64,000 bases of DNA from Clavibacter michiganensis. Lineage in GTDB: Bacteria > Actinomycetota > Actinomycetes > Actinomycetales > Microbacteriaceae. The stretch's first letter is position 1; each line of letters starts with the position of its first letter. Position numbers and translations under genes: made by a program. Below, piece by piece: positions 53,132 to 63,642 of this stretch. The stretch is from the NCBI GenBank assembly GCA_002150995.1, contig MDHJ01000001.1, positions 2,170,001-2,234,000 of the forward strand, written 5' to 3'. The notes beneath the pieces are model-generated. The model was not told where the DNA came from. It ran no database searches and saw nothing but the letters and a program-made list of their open reading frames with translations.

Positions 53132-54246
53132 CCGGCGATCCTCCAGTTCCGTTCTTCCAGCCGCGCGACCAGGCGGTCGCGGGCCTCGGGCAGCACGGCG
53201 ATCTCGACGAGACCCACCTGCGCGCCCTGCGAGTGCTCGAGGCGCAGGTCCTCGATGCTGACGTCGGCGGCGCCGACGTCGGAGATCAGCGCGGCCAGCT
53301 GGCCGGGGCGGTCGTCGATCATGACGGTGAGCGCGGCGAAGCGGCGGTCCTGCCCGTGCTTGCCCGGGATGCGGGCGACGCCGGCGTTGCCCGCGTGGAT
53401 CCGCTCGGCCACCCGGAGCCGCGCCCCCTGCGCGTCCACGTCGTCGAGCGCCGCGATGACCTCGTCGAGGTCGGTGCGGAGCGCCTTCAGGATGGGCACG
53501 ATGCGGCCCGCGTTGGCCCCGAGGATCTGCACCCACAGCGACGCGTCGCTCGACGCGATGCGCGTGGTGTCGCGGAGCCCCTGGCCGGAGAGCCCGAGCG
53601 CGGTGGCGGATCCGTCGCCGAGCCGCGACGCCAGGAGGCTCGCGACCACCTGCGGCACGTGGGAGACGAGCGCCACCGAGGAGTCGTGCTCCTCCGCGGT
53701 CATCTCGAGGGGCACGGCGCCGAGGTCGAGGATCAGCTGCTCGACGGGCGCGCCCGCCGTGTAGGTGATGCCGCCGTGCCCGGCGATGACCCAGGGGCGC
53801 CCGAGGAACAGGTCGCCCGTGGCCGACACCGGGCCGCCGCGCTCGCGTCCCGCGAGCGGGTGGGAGCCGAGGTACCGCGACAGGTCGGCGCCCATGGCGC
53901 GCAGCTCCTCGAGCGGCGCGACCTTCACGCTGGCGACGTCGGTGACGAGGGCGTCCGGGTGCGCGTCGAGCTCCGCCGCGACCACGCGCGCGGTCACGTC
54001 GGGCGGCACGCAGACCACGATGAGCGACGGCCGGTCGGGCACGACGGCGATGTCGGCGATGCGCCCCGCGCCCATGTCGGCCGCGAGCCGCAGCGTCGTG
54101 GGCGACGCGTCGGCGAGCACCACGTCGACGCCGCGGGCGGAGAGGCCCAGCCCGATGCTGGTGCCGAGGAGGCCGGTGCCGACGATGCGGACGGTTCCCT
54201 GCACGCGGGTGTCCGCCGCGGCGACGACGTCCGCGGCCTCGGTCAC
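53128..54246 (-). CDS. tyrA: prephenate dehydrogenase with C-terminal ACT domain
   Basis: 372 aa. It converts prephenate to 4-hydroxyphenylpyruvate in tyrosine synthesis. Rossmann motif '[20 protein letters not shown]' near residues 18-37, '[11 protein letters not shown]' near 145, '[10 protein letters not shown]' and '[10 protein letters not shown]'-like '[12 protein letters not shown]' near 235 are typical. The C-terminal 80 residues ('[20 protein letters not shown]') form an ACT domain for feedback control by an aromatic amino acid. GTG 54246 overlaps the rluB stop (GTGA). Confidence 0.95.
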   Translation of the reverse strand: MTEAADVVAAADTRVQGTVRIVGTGLLGTSIGLGLSARGVDVVLADASPTTLRLAADMGAGRIADIAVVPDRPSLIVVCVPPDVTARVVAAELDAHPDALVTDVASVKVAPLEELRAMGADLSRYLGSHPLAGRERGGPVSATGDLFLGRPWVIAGHGGITYTAGAPVEQLILDLGAVPLEMTAEEHDSSVALVSHVPQVVASLLASRLGDGSATALGLSGQGLRDTTRIASSDASLWVQILGANAGRIVPILKALRTDLDEVIAALDDVDAQGARLRVAERIHAGNAGVARIPGKHGQDRRFAALTVMIDDRPGQLAALISDVGAADVSIEDLRLEHSQGAQVGLVEIAVLPEARDRLVARLEERNWRIAG

Positions 54247-55117
54247 TCGCCGTCCTCGCGGTCGACGTCCCCCTGCGCCTCGGCGGCGGCGCCGGGCCCC
54301 TGCGGATTCGCGGGACCGGCCTGGGCGCGGGCCTCGCGCGAGATGGTGAGGAGCTGGCCGAGCTCGTCGGAGGTCAGATCGCGCACCCGGCCGACGCCGA
54401 GCGAGCCGAGGTGCAGCGGGCCGAACTGGCGGCGCACGAGCTCCTCCACCGGGTGGCCGACCTCGTCGAGCATGCGGCGCACGATGCGGTTGCGTCCCGA
54501 GTGCAGCGTGATCTCCACCAGCGTCTGGTCGCCGCCGCCCGACAGGATGCGCGCGCGATCGGCCTGGATGGGCCCGTCCTCGAGGTCCACGCCCTGCGTG
54601 AGGCGCTGGATCGTCTGCGGCGTCACGCGGCCGGTGACCTTCGCGATGTACGTCTTCAGCACGCCGAAGGACGGGTGCGCGAGGACGTGCGCGAGGTCGC
54701 CGTCGTTGGTGAGGATCAGCAGGCCGCTCGTCTCCGCGTCGAGGCGCCCGACGTTGAACAGGCGCTCCTCGAACTCCTCCGTGAACTCGCGGAGGTCGGG
54801 GCGGCCGCGCTCGTCGCGGAGCGAGGAGTAGATGCCGACCGGCTTGTTGAGCATCAGGTAGCGCTTCGAGGTGTCGAGCTGCACGGCCCGGTCGTCGACC
54901 GCGACCTCGTCCACCTCGGGATCGATGCGGCGGCCGGGCTCGGTGACCGTCTCGCCGTTCACGGTGACGCGGCCGGCAGCGATCATGTCCTCGCAGACGC
55001 GGCGGCTGGCGACGCCCGCGGCGGCCATCACCTTCTGCAGGCGGACGCCCGTGACGGGCTCGTCCGGGTCCCACGCGTGCGCGGCGTGCGGTCGTCGGGC
55101 TCAGTGGAGGGGGTCAT
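54243..55117 (-). pseudogene. rluB: 23S rRNA pseudouridine synthase (RluB/RsuA family), frameshifted near N terminus
   Basis: S4 domain 'VRLQKVMAAAGVASRRVCED' followed by the synthase core 'YLMLNKPVGIYSS', catalytic Asp in 'VGRLDAETSGLLILTNDG' and 'TLHSGRNRIVRRMLDEVGHP'. The annotated-looking start GTG 55031 cuts the S4 domain. ATG 55117, overlapping the end of scpB, gives 'MTPSTEPDDR', which joins 'HAAHAWDPDEPVTGVRLQ' if one base is added at 55086-55088. I infer a consensus indel. As sequenced, translation could begin only inside S4. The tail is Ala/Pro-rich. Confidence 0.85.
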
Positions 55118-55763
55118 GGAAGCCTTCCGCCCCGTCGGGGAGCAACGGGGAGATCGGGGGGAGCTCGTCGAGCGAGTTGATGCCGAGCTGCGTGAGCAGG
55201 TGGTCTGTCGTACCGTAATGGATCGCCCCGGTCTCGCCGTCCGTGAAGGCCTCGGTCACGAGGCCCCGGGCGAGCAGCGTCCGCACCACGGAGTCGACGT
55301 TCACCGCGCGGATCGCCGCCACCTGGCTGCGGCTGATGGGCTGCTTGTAGGCGATCACCGCGAGCGTCTCGAGCGCCGCCTGCGACAGGCGCGTGGGGTT
55401 CTGGGTGAGCACGTGGTCGCGCACCACGGTGTCGTACTCGGGCCGCACGTAGACGCGCCAGCCGCCGCCGACCTCGCGCAGCTCGAAGCCGCGCCGCACT
55501 CCCCCGGTGCGCCCGTCGAAGTCGTCGACGAGCCGCTGGATCGCGCGGCGCACCTCCTTCACGGGCGTGGAGGTCGCCGTCGCGAGGGTCGTCGCCGTCT
55601 GCGGCTCGTCGGCCACCATCAGCAGCGCCTCGATCGCGCGGTCGAGCTCGAGCGGCGCGCCGGCGGCGGCGTCCGGGTGCGCGCCAGCGGCGGAGTCCGC
55701 CGGCTCGCGGCCGTCCACGACCCCGGCGTCCGCGGCGACGGGATCCACCGGCTCAGCTGTCAT
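55101..55763 (-). CDS. scpB: SMC-Scp complex subunit ScpB
   Basis: 220 aa. Two winged-helix domains: 'LDRAIEALLMVADEPQTATT' near 42-61, 'EVRRAIQRLVDDFDGR', 'GFELREVGGGWRVYVRPEYD' and 'LSQAALETLAVIAYKQPISR' with 'GLVTEAFTDGETGAIHYGTT'. It works with ScpA and SMC in chromosome compaction and segregation. ATG 55763 overlaps scpA by 11 bp, and its end overlaps the inferred rluB start. The N-terminal about 30 residues are acidic and Ala-rich. Confidence 0.95.
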   Translation of the reverse strand: MTAEPVDPVAADAGVVDGREPADSAAGAHPDAAAGAPLELDRAIEALLMVADEPQTATTLATATSTPVKEVRRAIQRLVDDFDGRTGGVRRGFELREVGGGWRVYVRPEYDTVVRDHVLTQNPTRLSQAALETLAVIAYKQPISRSQVAAIRAVNVDSVVRTLLARGLVTEAFTDGETGAIHYGTTDHLLTQLGINSLDELPPISPLLPDGAEGFHDPLH

Positions 55764-56610
55764 AGCCGGCCCCCAGGCTGGCGAGGGCGTCGTCGGTCCA
55801 GCTCTCGGCGGTCCAGGTGAGCGTGAGCTCGCCGAGCGCCTCCGGCTGGTCGAACTCGATCGCCGCGACGCGGTACAGCTCGAGCACCGCGAGGAACCGC
55901 GCGATGACGACGCCCGTGACCCCGGCGTCCGCGACGAGCTCCCGGAACGTGACCGGCGCTCCCCCGCGGAGCCGGGCGACGACGACCGCCGCCTGCTCCC
56001 GGATGCTCACGAGCGGCGCGTGCAGGTGGTCGAGGCCCACGGTGGGGATCTCGCGCGGGGCGAAGGCGAGGAGCGCGATGGCCGCGAGGTCGTCGGGCGA
56101 CGTCGTCCAGACGAGCTCCGGCACCTGCGCGCGGAACCGCTCCTCGAGCGGCACGTCGCGGAACGCGCGCCCGGACTCAGCCGCGAGCTTCTCCTGGAAC
56201 CACGACGCCGCCTGCTTGAACGCCCGGTACTGCAGCAGCCGGGCGAACAGCAGGTCCCTCGCCTCGAGCAGCGCCACGTCCTCGGCGTCCACCAGCTCGC
56301 CCTGCGGCAGGAGCCCGACGAGCTTCAGGTCGAGCAGGGTCGCCGCGACGACGAGGAACGAGCTGGCCTCGTCGAGGTCCTCCGGCCCGTCGAGGCCGCG
56401 GATGTGCGCGATGAACTCGTTCGTCACGAGGCTGAGGCTCACCTCGGTGATGTCCATCTCGTGGCTGCCGATGAGCGACAGCAGGAGGTCGAACGGCCCC
56501 TCGAAGTTGCCGATGCTGACGCGGAACGCCCGCTCGGGATCCGTGCGGGGAGCGTCCTCCACCGCGAGGCCGGGCGCGACCGGGGACGGGCCCCTACGCG
56601 ACGGCGCCAC
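55753..56610 (-). CDS. scpA: SMC-Scp complex kleisin subunit ScpA
   Basis: 285 aa. Kleisin N-terminal motif 'FRVSIGNFEGPFDLLLSLIG' (residues about 29-48), 'MDITEVSLSLVTNEFIAHIR', 'FLVVAATLLDLKLVGLLPQG' and the C-terminal winged helix 'RFLAVLELYRVAAIEFDQPE'. It bridges SMC heads together with ScpB. GTG 56610 overlaps the parA stop region by 17 bp. The parA-scpA-scpB cluster is a conserved chromosome-maintenance operon. Confidence 0.95.
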   Translation of the reverse strand: MAPSRRGPSPVAPGLAVEDAPRTDPERAFRVSIGNFEGPFDLLLSLIGSHEMDITEVSLSLVTNEFIAHIRGLDGPEDLDEASSFLVVAATLLDLKLVGLLPQGELVDAEDVALLEARDLLFARLLQYRAFKQAASWFQEKLAAESGRAFRDVPLEERFRAQVPELVWTTSPDDLAAIALLAFAPREIPTVGLDHLHAPLVSIREQAAVVVARLRGGAPVTFRELVADAGVTGVVIARFLAVLELYRVAAIEFDQPEALGELTLTWTAESWTDDALASLGAGYDS

Positions 56611-57478
56611 GCGCGATGAGCTCCCGCGCCACCTTGCGGTACGCGAGCGCGGCCGGGTGCTCGGGCGCGAACTGGATGATGGGCTTGCCCGCCACCGACG
56701 CGTCCGGGAACTTGACCGTCCGCCCGATGACGGTCTCGAGCACGCTGTCGTCGAACGCCTCGACGACCCGCTGCAGCACCTCGCGGGAGTGCAGCGTGCG
56801 GGAGTCGTACATGGTCGCGAGGATCCCGTCGAGCGCGAGCCCCGGGTTCAGCCGGTCCTTGACCTTCTCGATCGTCTCCACGAGGAGCGCGACGCCGCGG
56901 AGCGCGAAGTACTCGCACTCCAGCGGGATAAGCACGCCGTGGCTCGCCGTGAGGGCGTTCACCGTGAGGAGGCCGAGCGACGGCTGGCAGTCGATGAGGA
57001 TGACGTCGTAATCGCCGCTCACCTTCCGCAGCACGCTCGCGAGGATCTGCTCGCGCGCCACCTCGTTGACGAGGTGCACCTCGGCGGCCGAGAGGTCGAT
57101 GTTCGCGGGGATGACGTCGAGGCCCTCGAAGCCCGTGCTCCTGATGGCCTCGCGCGGGTCCTTCACGGTGCCGAGCAGGAGGTCGTAGATCGTGACGGCA
57201 TCGTGCGTCTGCACGCCGAGGCCCGCGGACAGCGCGCCCTGCGGGTCGAAGTCGACGGCGAGCACGCGACGCCCGTAGCTCGCGAGCGAGGCGCCCAGGT
57301 TGATGGCGGTGGTCGTCTTGCCCACGCCGCCCTTCTGGTTGCAGAGGGAGATGATCTTGGCGGGCCCGTGGCCCTGCAGCGGCTCGGGCTCGGCGAACTC
57401 GCGCAGCTCCCGACCGGTGGGTCCGAGCACGGGGACGTCCATTCCCGGGAGCTCGGTCACATCTGGCTTGCGCGTCAC
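56594..57478 (-). CDS. parA: ParA/Soj-family ATPase
   Basis: 294-aa deviant-Walker P-loop ATPase: 'ISLCNQKGGVGKTTTAINLG' near residues 43-62, 'VDFDPQGALSAGLG', 'DYDVILIDCQPSLGLLTVNA' and 'GKPIIQFAPEHPAALAYRKV'. It resembles the second, scpAB-linked ParA of actinobacteria rather than the oriC-linked parAB pair, and there is no parB next to it. GTG 57478 is used. It probably works in chromosome organisation with ScpAB (inference from linkage). Confidence 0.93.
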   Translation of the reverse strand: MTRKPDVTELPGMDVPVLGPTGRELREFAEPEPLQGHGPAKIISLCNQKGGVGKTTTAINLGASLASYGRRVLAVDFDPQGALSAGLGVQTHDAVTIYDLLLGTVKDPREAIRSTGFEGLDVIPANIDLSAAEVHLVNEVAREQILASVLRKVSGDYDVILIDCQPSLGLLTVNALTASHGVLIPLECEYFALRGVALLVETIEKVKDRLNPGLALDGILATMYDSRTLHSREVLQRVVEAFDDSVLETVIGRTVKFPDASVAGKPIIQFAPEHPAALAYRKVARELIARGAVA

Positions 57479-57547
57479 GTGGATCTCTCTCTGCCGCTCC
57501 TCCGGCGCGGTCCCGCCGGATCCTGGAAGTCTACCGGGGAGGGTCGT

Positions 57548-58506
57548 TCACGCCCGGCGGGCACGCGGGTGCGCGGTCGTGTAGACGTCGCGCAGGGTGT
57601 CGACGGTCACCCGCGTGTAGATCTGCGTGGTCGCCACCGAGGAGTGGCCGAGCAGCTCCTGGACCACGCGCACGTCGGCGCCGCCCGCGATGAGGTGCGT
57701 CGCGAACGAGTGCCGGAACGTGTGCGGCGAGATCTCCTCCGTCACGCCAGCGCGCTCGGCGGCGGCCTTGATGACGAGCCACGCGTTCTGCCGGCTGAGG
57801 GCGTGGCCGCGGAGCCCGAGGAACAGGGCCGGCGTCGCCGAGCCGCGCGCGGCGAGGACCGGACGGACCCGCACGAGGTACGCGTCGACGGCACGGCGGG
57901 CGAAGGAGCCCACCGGCACGATCCGCTGCTTCCCGCCCTTCCCGAGCACGCGCACCAGCTCGTCGGCGGCGCCGTCGGGCCCGAGCACGTCGTCGACGGT
58001 GAGGGCGGTGATCTCGCTCACGCGCGCGCCCGTGGCGTACAGGAGCTCGAGCAGCGCCTTGTCGCGCACGCGGAGCGGGTCGTCACCGTCGGTCGCGTCG
58101 AGGATCCGCGTCATCGTCTCGATGGAGACCGCCTTCGGCAGACGGCTCGGCAGCTTCGGCGGCCGCGCGTCGGCGGACACGTCGACCTCGACGATCCCCT
58201 CCTCCAGCAGGAAGCGGTGGAAGCCGCGGACGCTCGACAGCATGCGCGCGAGCGAGGACGCCGTGAGGCCACCGTGCTCGGGCGAGCGGATGCGCCGCGC
58301 GAAGCCGGCGACGTGCGCGGGGTGGCGTCGGCCGGATCCTGGACGCCCTCCTCCACGAGGTGCGCCGTGTACCGCGCCAGGTCGCGCCGGTACGCCTGCA
58401 CGGTGTTCCGGGACAGCCCGCGCTCGACCTCGACGTGCCGGAGCCACCGGTCGACGGCGCGGCGGAGAGCCGCGGGCACCTCCGGAGCCGCGTCGTCGAC
58501 GGTCAC
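57548..58506 (-). pseudogene. xerD: tyrosine recombinase XerD, frameshifted in N-terminal domain
   Basis: GTG 58506 (GTGA overlap with the Nudix gene) starts '[20 protein letters not shown]' and '[20 protein letters not shown]'. One missing base in GGGG 58319-58322 breaks the frame; correction joins '[20 protein letters not shown]' and the catalytic domain with Arg in '[16 protein letters not shown]', '[20 protein letters not shown]' and Tyr in '[20 protein letters not shown]', stop 57548. It resolves chromosome dimers at dif with XerC/FtsK. A real loss would be surprising, so an assembly error is likely. Confidence 0.87.
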
Positions 58507-59173
58507 GAGGCGGGCGCAGTGCCGTCCTGGCGGGCCTTCGGGTGGCGGGGCCACGGCGCGTCGGCCGGGCCGAGGTCCGCCCAGCCGCGCGAGCGGGCGA
58601 CGTGCGCCTGCAGCACCGCGATCACGGTCGACGGGTTCTGGATCCGCCGCTCGAGCACCGCGGACACGACCTCGTCGAGGTCGACCCACCGCTTCTCGAT
58701 GTCGGCCTCCTCGTCGGTGCGCGCGAACGCCTCCGCTGTGGGGGTGAGCCCGCGGGCGAGGTACACGCGGATGGCCTCGTCGCTGCCGCCGGGCGTCGTG
58801 AGGTACTCGGCGAGCACGCTCCACTCCGCAGCCTCGAGGTCGGCCTCCTCCGCGAGCTCGCGCTGCACGGCCGTGAGCGGCGGCTCGTCGGTCACGTCGA
58901 GGAGACCCGCCGGGATCTCCCACTCGCGCATCCGGACCGGGTGACGGTACTGCTTGATGAGGAGCACGCGGTCCTCGTCGTCGATCGCCAGCACCGCGAC
59001 GGCGCCCGTGTGGTCGACGAACTCCCGCGTGATCTCGCCGTCGCCGTACGCGAACGTCTCGCGGCGGACGTCCCAGATCCTCCCTCGAACACCCGCTCGC
59101 TCGACGTGATCTCGTAGGAGACCGGGTCGTCGTGGAGGCCGTCGGCGGGCGAGCCCGTGGCCGCGTCCGTCAC
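58503..59173 (-). pseudogene. ADP-ribose pyrophosphatase-type Nudix hydrolase, frameshifted near N terminus
   Basis: GTG 59173 overlaps the pyrG stop (GTGA) and starts '[20 protein letters not shown]' and 'ITSSERVFEG'. One missing base in CCC 59082-59084 must be added to read 'RIWDVRRETFAYGDGEITRE' and then 'VLAIDDEDRVLLIKQYRHPV'. The Nudix box is 'GLLDVTDEPPLTAVQRELAE' with 'EEADLEAAEW'. The 'QYRHP..' motif is typical of ADP-ribose/NDP-sugar pyrophosphatases. The nudix-xerD pair after pyrG is conserved in Microbacteriaceae-like genomes. Confidence 0.85.
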
Positions 59174-60912
59174 GCGACGGCCTCGGCGTCGTCCTCGGCG
59201 AACAGGGTGCTCGCCTCCTGGCGGTCGAGGGCCGCGCGGATCAGTCCCGCGAAGAGCGGGTGCGCGCGGTTGGGGCGCGACCGGAGCTCCGGGTGCGCCT
59301 GCGTGCCGATGTAGAACGGGTGCACGTCGCGCGGCAGCTCCACGTACTCGACGAGCGTGCCGTCCGGCGAGGTGCCGGAGAAGACGAGGCCGGCGTCCTG
59401 GATGCGCTCGCGGTACTGGTTGTTGACCTCGTAGCGGTGGCGGTGGCGCTCGTGCGAGACGGGCGCGCCGTAGAGCTCCGCCGCGAGGGAGCCCTCGAGG
59501 AGGGCGGCCTCGTACATGCCGAGGCGCATGGTGCCGCCCAGGTCGCCGCCCGCGATGATGTCGACCTGCTCCGCCATCGTCGCGATGACCGGGTACTCGC
59601 TGTCCGGGTCGAACTCGCTGGAGGACGCGCCCGTGAGGCCCGCCTCGTTGCGCGCGTACTCGATGACCATGCACTGCAGGCCGAGGCACAGGCCGAGCAC
59701 CGGGATCGCGTTGTCACGCGCGAACTTGAGCGCGCCGAGCTTGCCCTCGATGCCGCGGATGCCGAAGCCGCCGGGCACGCACAGCGCGTCCAGGTCGCCG
59801 AGCCTCTTGGCGGCGCCCTCGGGCGTCTCGCACTCGTCCGACGCGACCCAGCGGAGCTTCACGCGCGTCGAGTGGGCGAACCCGCCGGCCCGCAGCGCCT
59901 CGGTGACCGACAGGTACGCGTCGGGCAGGTCGATGTACTTCCCGACGAGGCCCACCGTGACCTCGTGCTTCGGGTCGTGCACGGCGTCGAGCAGGTCGCT
60001 CCAGCCGGACCAGTCCACGGCGTCCGTCGCCGGGAGGCCGAGGTGGTCGATGATGTAGCTGTCCAGGCCCTGCCCGTGCAGCATCTCGGGGATGTCGTAG
60101 ATGCTCGCCACGTCCACCGCGTTCACGACCGCGCGCTCGTCGACGTCGCACATCAGCGCGATCTTCTTCTTGTTCGAGTCGGACACGGGCCGGTCGCTGC
60201 GGAGCACCAGCGCGTCGGGCTGGATGCCGATGGAGCGCAGCGCCGCCACGGAGTGCTGCGTGGGCTTGGTCTTCTGCTCGCCGGAGGCGCCCATGTACGG
60301 CACGAGGGAGACGTGCACGAAGAAGACGTTGTTCCGGCCCAGCTCGTGCCGCACCTGGCGCGCCGCCTCGATGAAGGGCTGGCTCTCGATGTCGCCGACC
60401 GTGCCGCCGACCTCGGTGATGATCACGTCCGGCTGCGGGTCGTCCGACGCCTGCAGGCGCATGCGCCGCTTGATCTCGTCCGTGATGTGCGGGATGACCT
60501 GCACGGTGTCGCCCAGGTACTCGCCGCGGCGCTCCTTGGCGATGACCTCCGAGTAGATCTGACCGGTGGTCACGTTGGCCGCCTGGTCGAGCTCGATGTC
60601 GAGGAAGCGCTCGTAGTGCCCGATGTCGAGGTCGGTCTCCGCACCGTCGTCGGTCACGAAGACCTCGCCGTGCTGGAACGGGTTCATGGTGCCCGGATCC
60701 ACGTTGAGGTAGGGATCGAGCTTCTGCATGACCACGCGCACGCCGCGCGAGGTGAGGAGGTTGCCGAGGCTGGCCGCCGTGAGGCCCTTGCCGAGGGAGG
60801 AGACCACACCGCCGGTCACGAAGATGTGCCGGGTGGTCTTCCCGCCTGCCGTGCTGGTCGTGCTGGTCGTCGTGTTCGAGTCCGTGTCCGCTGCTGAGTG
60901 AATGTCCGCCAC
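59170..60912 (-). CDS. pyrG: CTP synthase
   Basis: 580 aa. It makes CTP from UTP, ATP and glutamine. The N-terminal synthetase domain has '[20 protein letters not shown]' (about 31-50), '[20 protein letters not shown]' and '[20 protein letters not shown]'. The C-terminal glutaminase domain has the Cys nucleophile in '[20 protein letters not shown]' and the His/Glu pair in '[20 protein letters not shown]'. GTG 60912 gives a Ser/Thr-rich N-terminal extension of about 25 residues. It is followed by Nudix and xerD with GTGA overlaps. Confidence 0.97.
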   Translation of the reverse strand: MADIHSAADTDSNTTTSTTSTAGGKTTRHIFVTGGVVSSLGKGLTAASLGNLLTSRGVRVVMQKLDPYLNVDPGTMNPFQHGEVFVTDDGAETDLDIGHYERFLDIELDQAANVTTGQIYSEVIAKERRGEYLGDTVQVIPHITDEIKRRMRLQASDDPQPDVIITEVGGTVGDIESQPFIEAARQVRHELGRNNVFFVHVSLVPYMGASGEQKTKPTQHSVAALRSIGIQPDALVLRSDRPVSDSNKKKIALMCDVDERAVVNAVDVASIYDIPEMLHGQGLDSYIIDHLGLPATDAVDWSGWSDLLDAVHDPKHEVTVGLVGKYIDLPDAYLSVTEALRAGGFAHSTRVKLRWVASDECETPEGAAKRLGDLDALCVPGGFGIRGIEGKLGALKFARDNAIPVLGLCLGLQCMVIEYARNEAGLTGASSSEFDPDSEYPVIATMAEQVDIIAGGDLGGTMRLGMYEAALLEGSLAAELYGAPVSHERHRHRYEVNNQYRERIQDAGLVFSGTSPDGTLVEYVELPRDVHPFYIGTQAHPELRSRPNRAHPLFAGLIRAALDRQEASTLFAEDDAEAVA

Positions 60913-61007
60913 GGGCTTCCATCCTACGTGTGTTCCGCGGCCCTGCGACAGCCACGACGCGCGCGGGCCCTCTCCGGATGCCGCCCGCGGCCCGCCGAGG
61001 CCGGCCC

Positions 61008-62723
61008 TCAGCGCAGGGAGGCGGCGGTCTCGACCAGCTCGCGGGCGTGCGCGAGCCCGCTCTCGCTGTCCGGGAGGCCGGAGAGCAGCCGCGCCATCTC
61101 CTGGATGCGGGCATCGCCCTCCAGCTGGGTGACGCTCGACGCGGTGACCTGCCCGTCGCCGCCCTTGACGACACGCAGGTGGTTGGTCGAGAAGGCGGCG
61201 ACCTGCGCGAGGTGGGTGACCACGATGACCTGCGCCCGCTCGGCGAGACGGGCCAGCCGCCGGCCGATCTCGATGGCCGCGGCCCCGCCGACACCCGCGT
61301 CGACCTCGTCGAACACGAACGTGGGCACGGGGTCGTCGCCCGCGACGACGACCTCGATGGCCAGCATCACCCGCGACAGCTCGCCGCCGGACGCACCGCG
61401 CCCCAGGGGGCGCGCCTCCGCCCCGGCATGCGGCCGGAGCAGGATCTCGACGCGGTCGGCGCCGGACAGGGCCGGCTCCTCGCGAGGGCTCACGCGCACC
61501 TCGAGCGACGCGTCCGCCATGGCGAGGGCGCCGAGCTCCGTGGTGACGGCCTCAGCGAGACGCGCACCGGCCTCCTCGCGGACGGCCGTGACCCGAGCGC
61601 CGAGCTCCCCGACGAGCGACTCGTCGCGCTCCACCTCGACGCGCAGGAGGTCGATCCTGTCGGTGTCGCCGTCGAGCTCCAGCAGGCGCGCGCTTCCCGT
61701 GTCCAGGAACGCGATGGCGTCCTCCACGGTCGGTCCGTGCAGGCGGGTCAGCGCGACGAGCTCGGCCCGGCGGTCCTGCAGGGTCTCGAGCTCGCGGGCG
61801 CCGTCCGCGTCGAGGCCCGCGAGGTACCCCGACAGCTGCACCGCGATCTCCGACACGAGGATGCGCGCGCTGTCGAGCGACTCGATGACCTCCGCCAGTG
61901 CGGGGTCGTGGGCGGCGACCCGGTCGAGGCGGCGGTGCGCGGTGTCGAGCACGGAGGCGGCGTCCGCCATCTCGCCGGAGGCGTCCTCCGCCGACATGAG
62001 CTCGTGGGCGGCGGAGGCCGCGGCGCGCAGGTCCTCCAGGTTGGTGAGCCGGTCGATGCGCTCGCGCAGCTCCTCGTCCTCGCCGGGCTGCGGCGCGACC
62101 GCCTCGATGGCGTCGATGGCGGCGCGCAGGTCCTCCGCCTCGCGCGTGCGGGCGTCCTGCTCGGCGACGAGGCGGTCGAGCTCCGCGCTCGCGGCCTGCC
62201 AACGGCGGAACACGTCCTGGTACTCGCCGAGCACGGGCGCGAGGGCGGATCCGGCGAACCGGTCGAGGGCCTGGCGCTGCGCGGTGGAGGACCGCAGGCG
62301 CATCTGGTCGGACTGCCCGTGCACCACGACGAGCTGCTCGCCGATCTCGGTCAGGAGCGCCGCGGGCGCTCCCCGCCCGCCGACCGACGCGCGGCTGCGG
62401 CCCTCGGACGAGAGCTGGCGCGTGACGATGAGCTCGCCCCGCGTGCCGTCGCCGAACGGGTCGACGTCTCCCCCGGCGTCGCGCACGCGGTCGGGCACCG
62501 GGCCCTCGGCCGCGATGATCCAGCGGCCCTCGACGACGGCGCGCTCGCTCCCCTGGCGCACCGCTCCGGAGTCGGCGCGCGCTCCGAGCAGGAGCCCGAG
62601 CGCCGTGACGACCATGGTCTTGCCCGCGCCGGTCTCGCCGGTGACGGCCGTGAAGCCCGGGCCGAGCGGCAGGGTCGCGTGGCCGATCACCCCGAGGTCG
62701 CGGATGGTGATCTCCTCAATCAC
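61008..62723 (-). CDS. recN: DNA repair protein RecN
   Basis: 571-aa SMC-like ATPase for double-strand-break repair. Walker A '[20 protein letters not shown]' near residues 24-43, a long coiled-coil middle, the ABC-type signature region '[20 protein letters not shown]' near 435-455 and Walker B '[20 protein letters not shown]', then '[15 protein letters not shown]'. GTG 62723 overlaps nadK by 8 bp. In many bacteria recN is SOS-induced; no LexA box is visible here since it sits inside an operon. Confidence 0.96.
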   Translation of the reverse strand: MIEEITIRDLGVIGHATLPLGPGFTAVTGETGAGKTMVVTALGLLLGARADSGAVRQGSERAVVEGRWIIAAEGPVPDRVRDAGGDVDPFGDGTRGELIVTRQLSSEGRSRASVGGRGAPAALLTEIGEQLVVVHGQSDQMRLRSSTAQRQALDRFAGSALAPVLGEYQDVFRRWQAASAELDRLVAEQDARTREAEDLRAAIDAIEAVAPQPGEDEELRERIDRLTNLEDLRAAASAAHELMSAEDASGEMADAASVLDTAHRRLDRVAAHDPALAEVIESLDSARILVSEIAVQLSGYLAGLDADGARELETLQDRRAELVALTRLHGPTVEDAIAFLDTGSARLLELDGDTDRIDLLRVEVERDESLVGELGARVTAVREEAGARLAEAVTTELGALAMADASLEVRVSPREEPALSGADRVEILLRPHAGAEARPLGRGASGGELSRVMLAIEVVVAGDDPVPTFVFDEVDAGVGGAAAIEIGRRLARLAERAQVIVVTHLAQVAAFSTNHLRVVKGGDGQVTASSVTQLEGDARIQEMARLLSGLPDSESGLAHARELVETAASLR

Positions 62724-63642
62724 GGTCGACGGGACCTCTCCAGCCGGTGACCGGCAGCTCGAACTTGTTCACGAGGCGGTCGGTGAAGGGCGACTGCTTG
62801 AGGCGCGCGAGGCGCACCGGGATGGTGGAGCGGCGGGCCTCCACGCGGGCGCCGGGCGGCATGTCGCGCGTGCGGCGACCGTCGCACCAGAGCACGCCGG
62901 ACCCGGACGTGCGGCGGAGCACCTCCACGGCGACCGTGGACTCCGGACCGACGACGAGCGAGCGCGCGAAGAGCGTGTGCGGGCTGAGGGGCACGACGAG
63001 CATCGCCTCCAGGCTCGGCCACACGATGGGGCCGCCGGCGGAGAACGCGTACGCGGTGGAGCCGGTGGGCGTGGACACGACCATGCCGTCGCAGCCGTAC
63101 GACGCGAGCGGGCGCCCGTCGATCTCGACCACCACCTCCAGCATGCGCTCACGGCTGGCCTTCTCGACCGTCGCCTCGTTGAGCGCCCACGTGCGGTACA
63201 CGACGTCGGCTCCGACCTTGAGCGTGACGTCGAGGGTCATCCGCTCCTCGACCGTGTAGTCGCGGTCGAGGACGCGTCGGACGGTGGCGGCCAGGTCCTC
63301 CCGCTCGCTCTCCGCGAGGAAGCCGACGTGCCCGAGGTTCACGCCGAGCAGCGGGACGGAGGTGCCGCGAACGAGCTCTGCCGAGCGGAGGATGGTGCCG
63401 TCGCCGCCGAGCACGATGACGATCTCGAGATCGGCCGTCTGCACGTCCTCCCCGAGCACGGCGACGCCCTCCATCCCGGGAGCGAACGGCAGGATGTCGG
63501 CCTTCTCCTCGGTCGTGAGCACGATGCGGACGTCGGCGTCCGCCAGCTGCCCGCACACGCTGAGCGCGGCGTCGATGGAGTCGCGGCGCCCCGTGTGCGA
63601 GACGACCAGGATGTGCCTCGCGGGTCCAGCCACTTCGCTCAC
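62716..63642 (-). CDS. nadK: NAD kinase
   Basis: 308 aa from GTG 63642, which overlaps the tlyA stop as GTGA; ATG 63675 is possible but has no ribosome site and adds a charged leader. The GGDGT motif 'IVLGGDGTILRSAELVRG', 'GVNLGHVGFLAESE', 'ALNEATVEKASRERMLEVVV' and 'DGMVVSTPTGSTAYAFSAGG' identify ATP-NAD kinase, which makes NADP+. The tlyA-nadK-recN order is conserved in actinobacteria. Confidence 0.96.
   Translation of the reverse strand: MSEVAGPARHILVVSHTGRRDSIDAALSVCGQLADADVRIVLTTEEKADILPFAPGMEGVAVLGEDVQTADLEIVIVLGGDGTILRSAELVRGTSVPLLGVNLGHVGFLAESEREDLAATVRRVLDRDYTVEERMTLDVTLKVGADVVYRTWALNEATVEKASRERMLEVVVEIDGRPLASYGCDGMVVSTPTGSTAYAFSAGGPIVWPSLEAMLVVPLSPHTLFARSLVVGPESTVAVEVLRRTSGSGVLWCDGRRTRDMPPGARVEARRSTIPVRLARLKQSPFTDRLVNKFELPVTGWRGPVDRD

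Noticed and set aside
57548-59173. Real loss of xerD and the adjacent Nudix gene
   Set aside because: Both are broken by one missing G/C in otherwise fully conserved sequence, the same error seen in eleven other genes. A shared technical cause is more likely.
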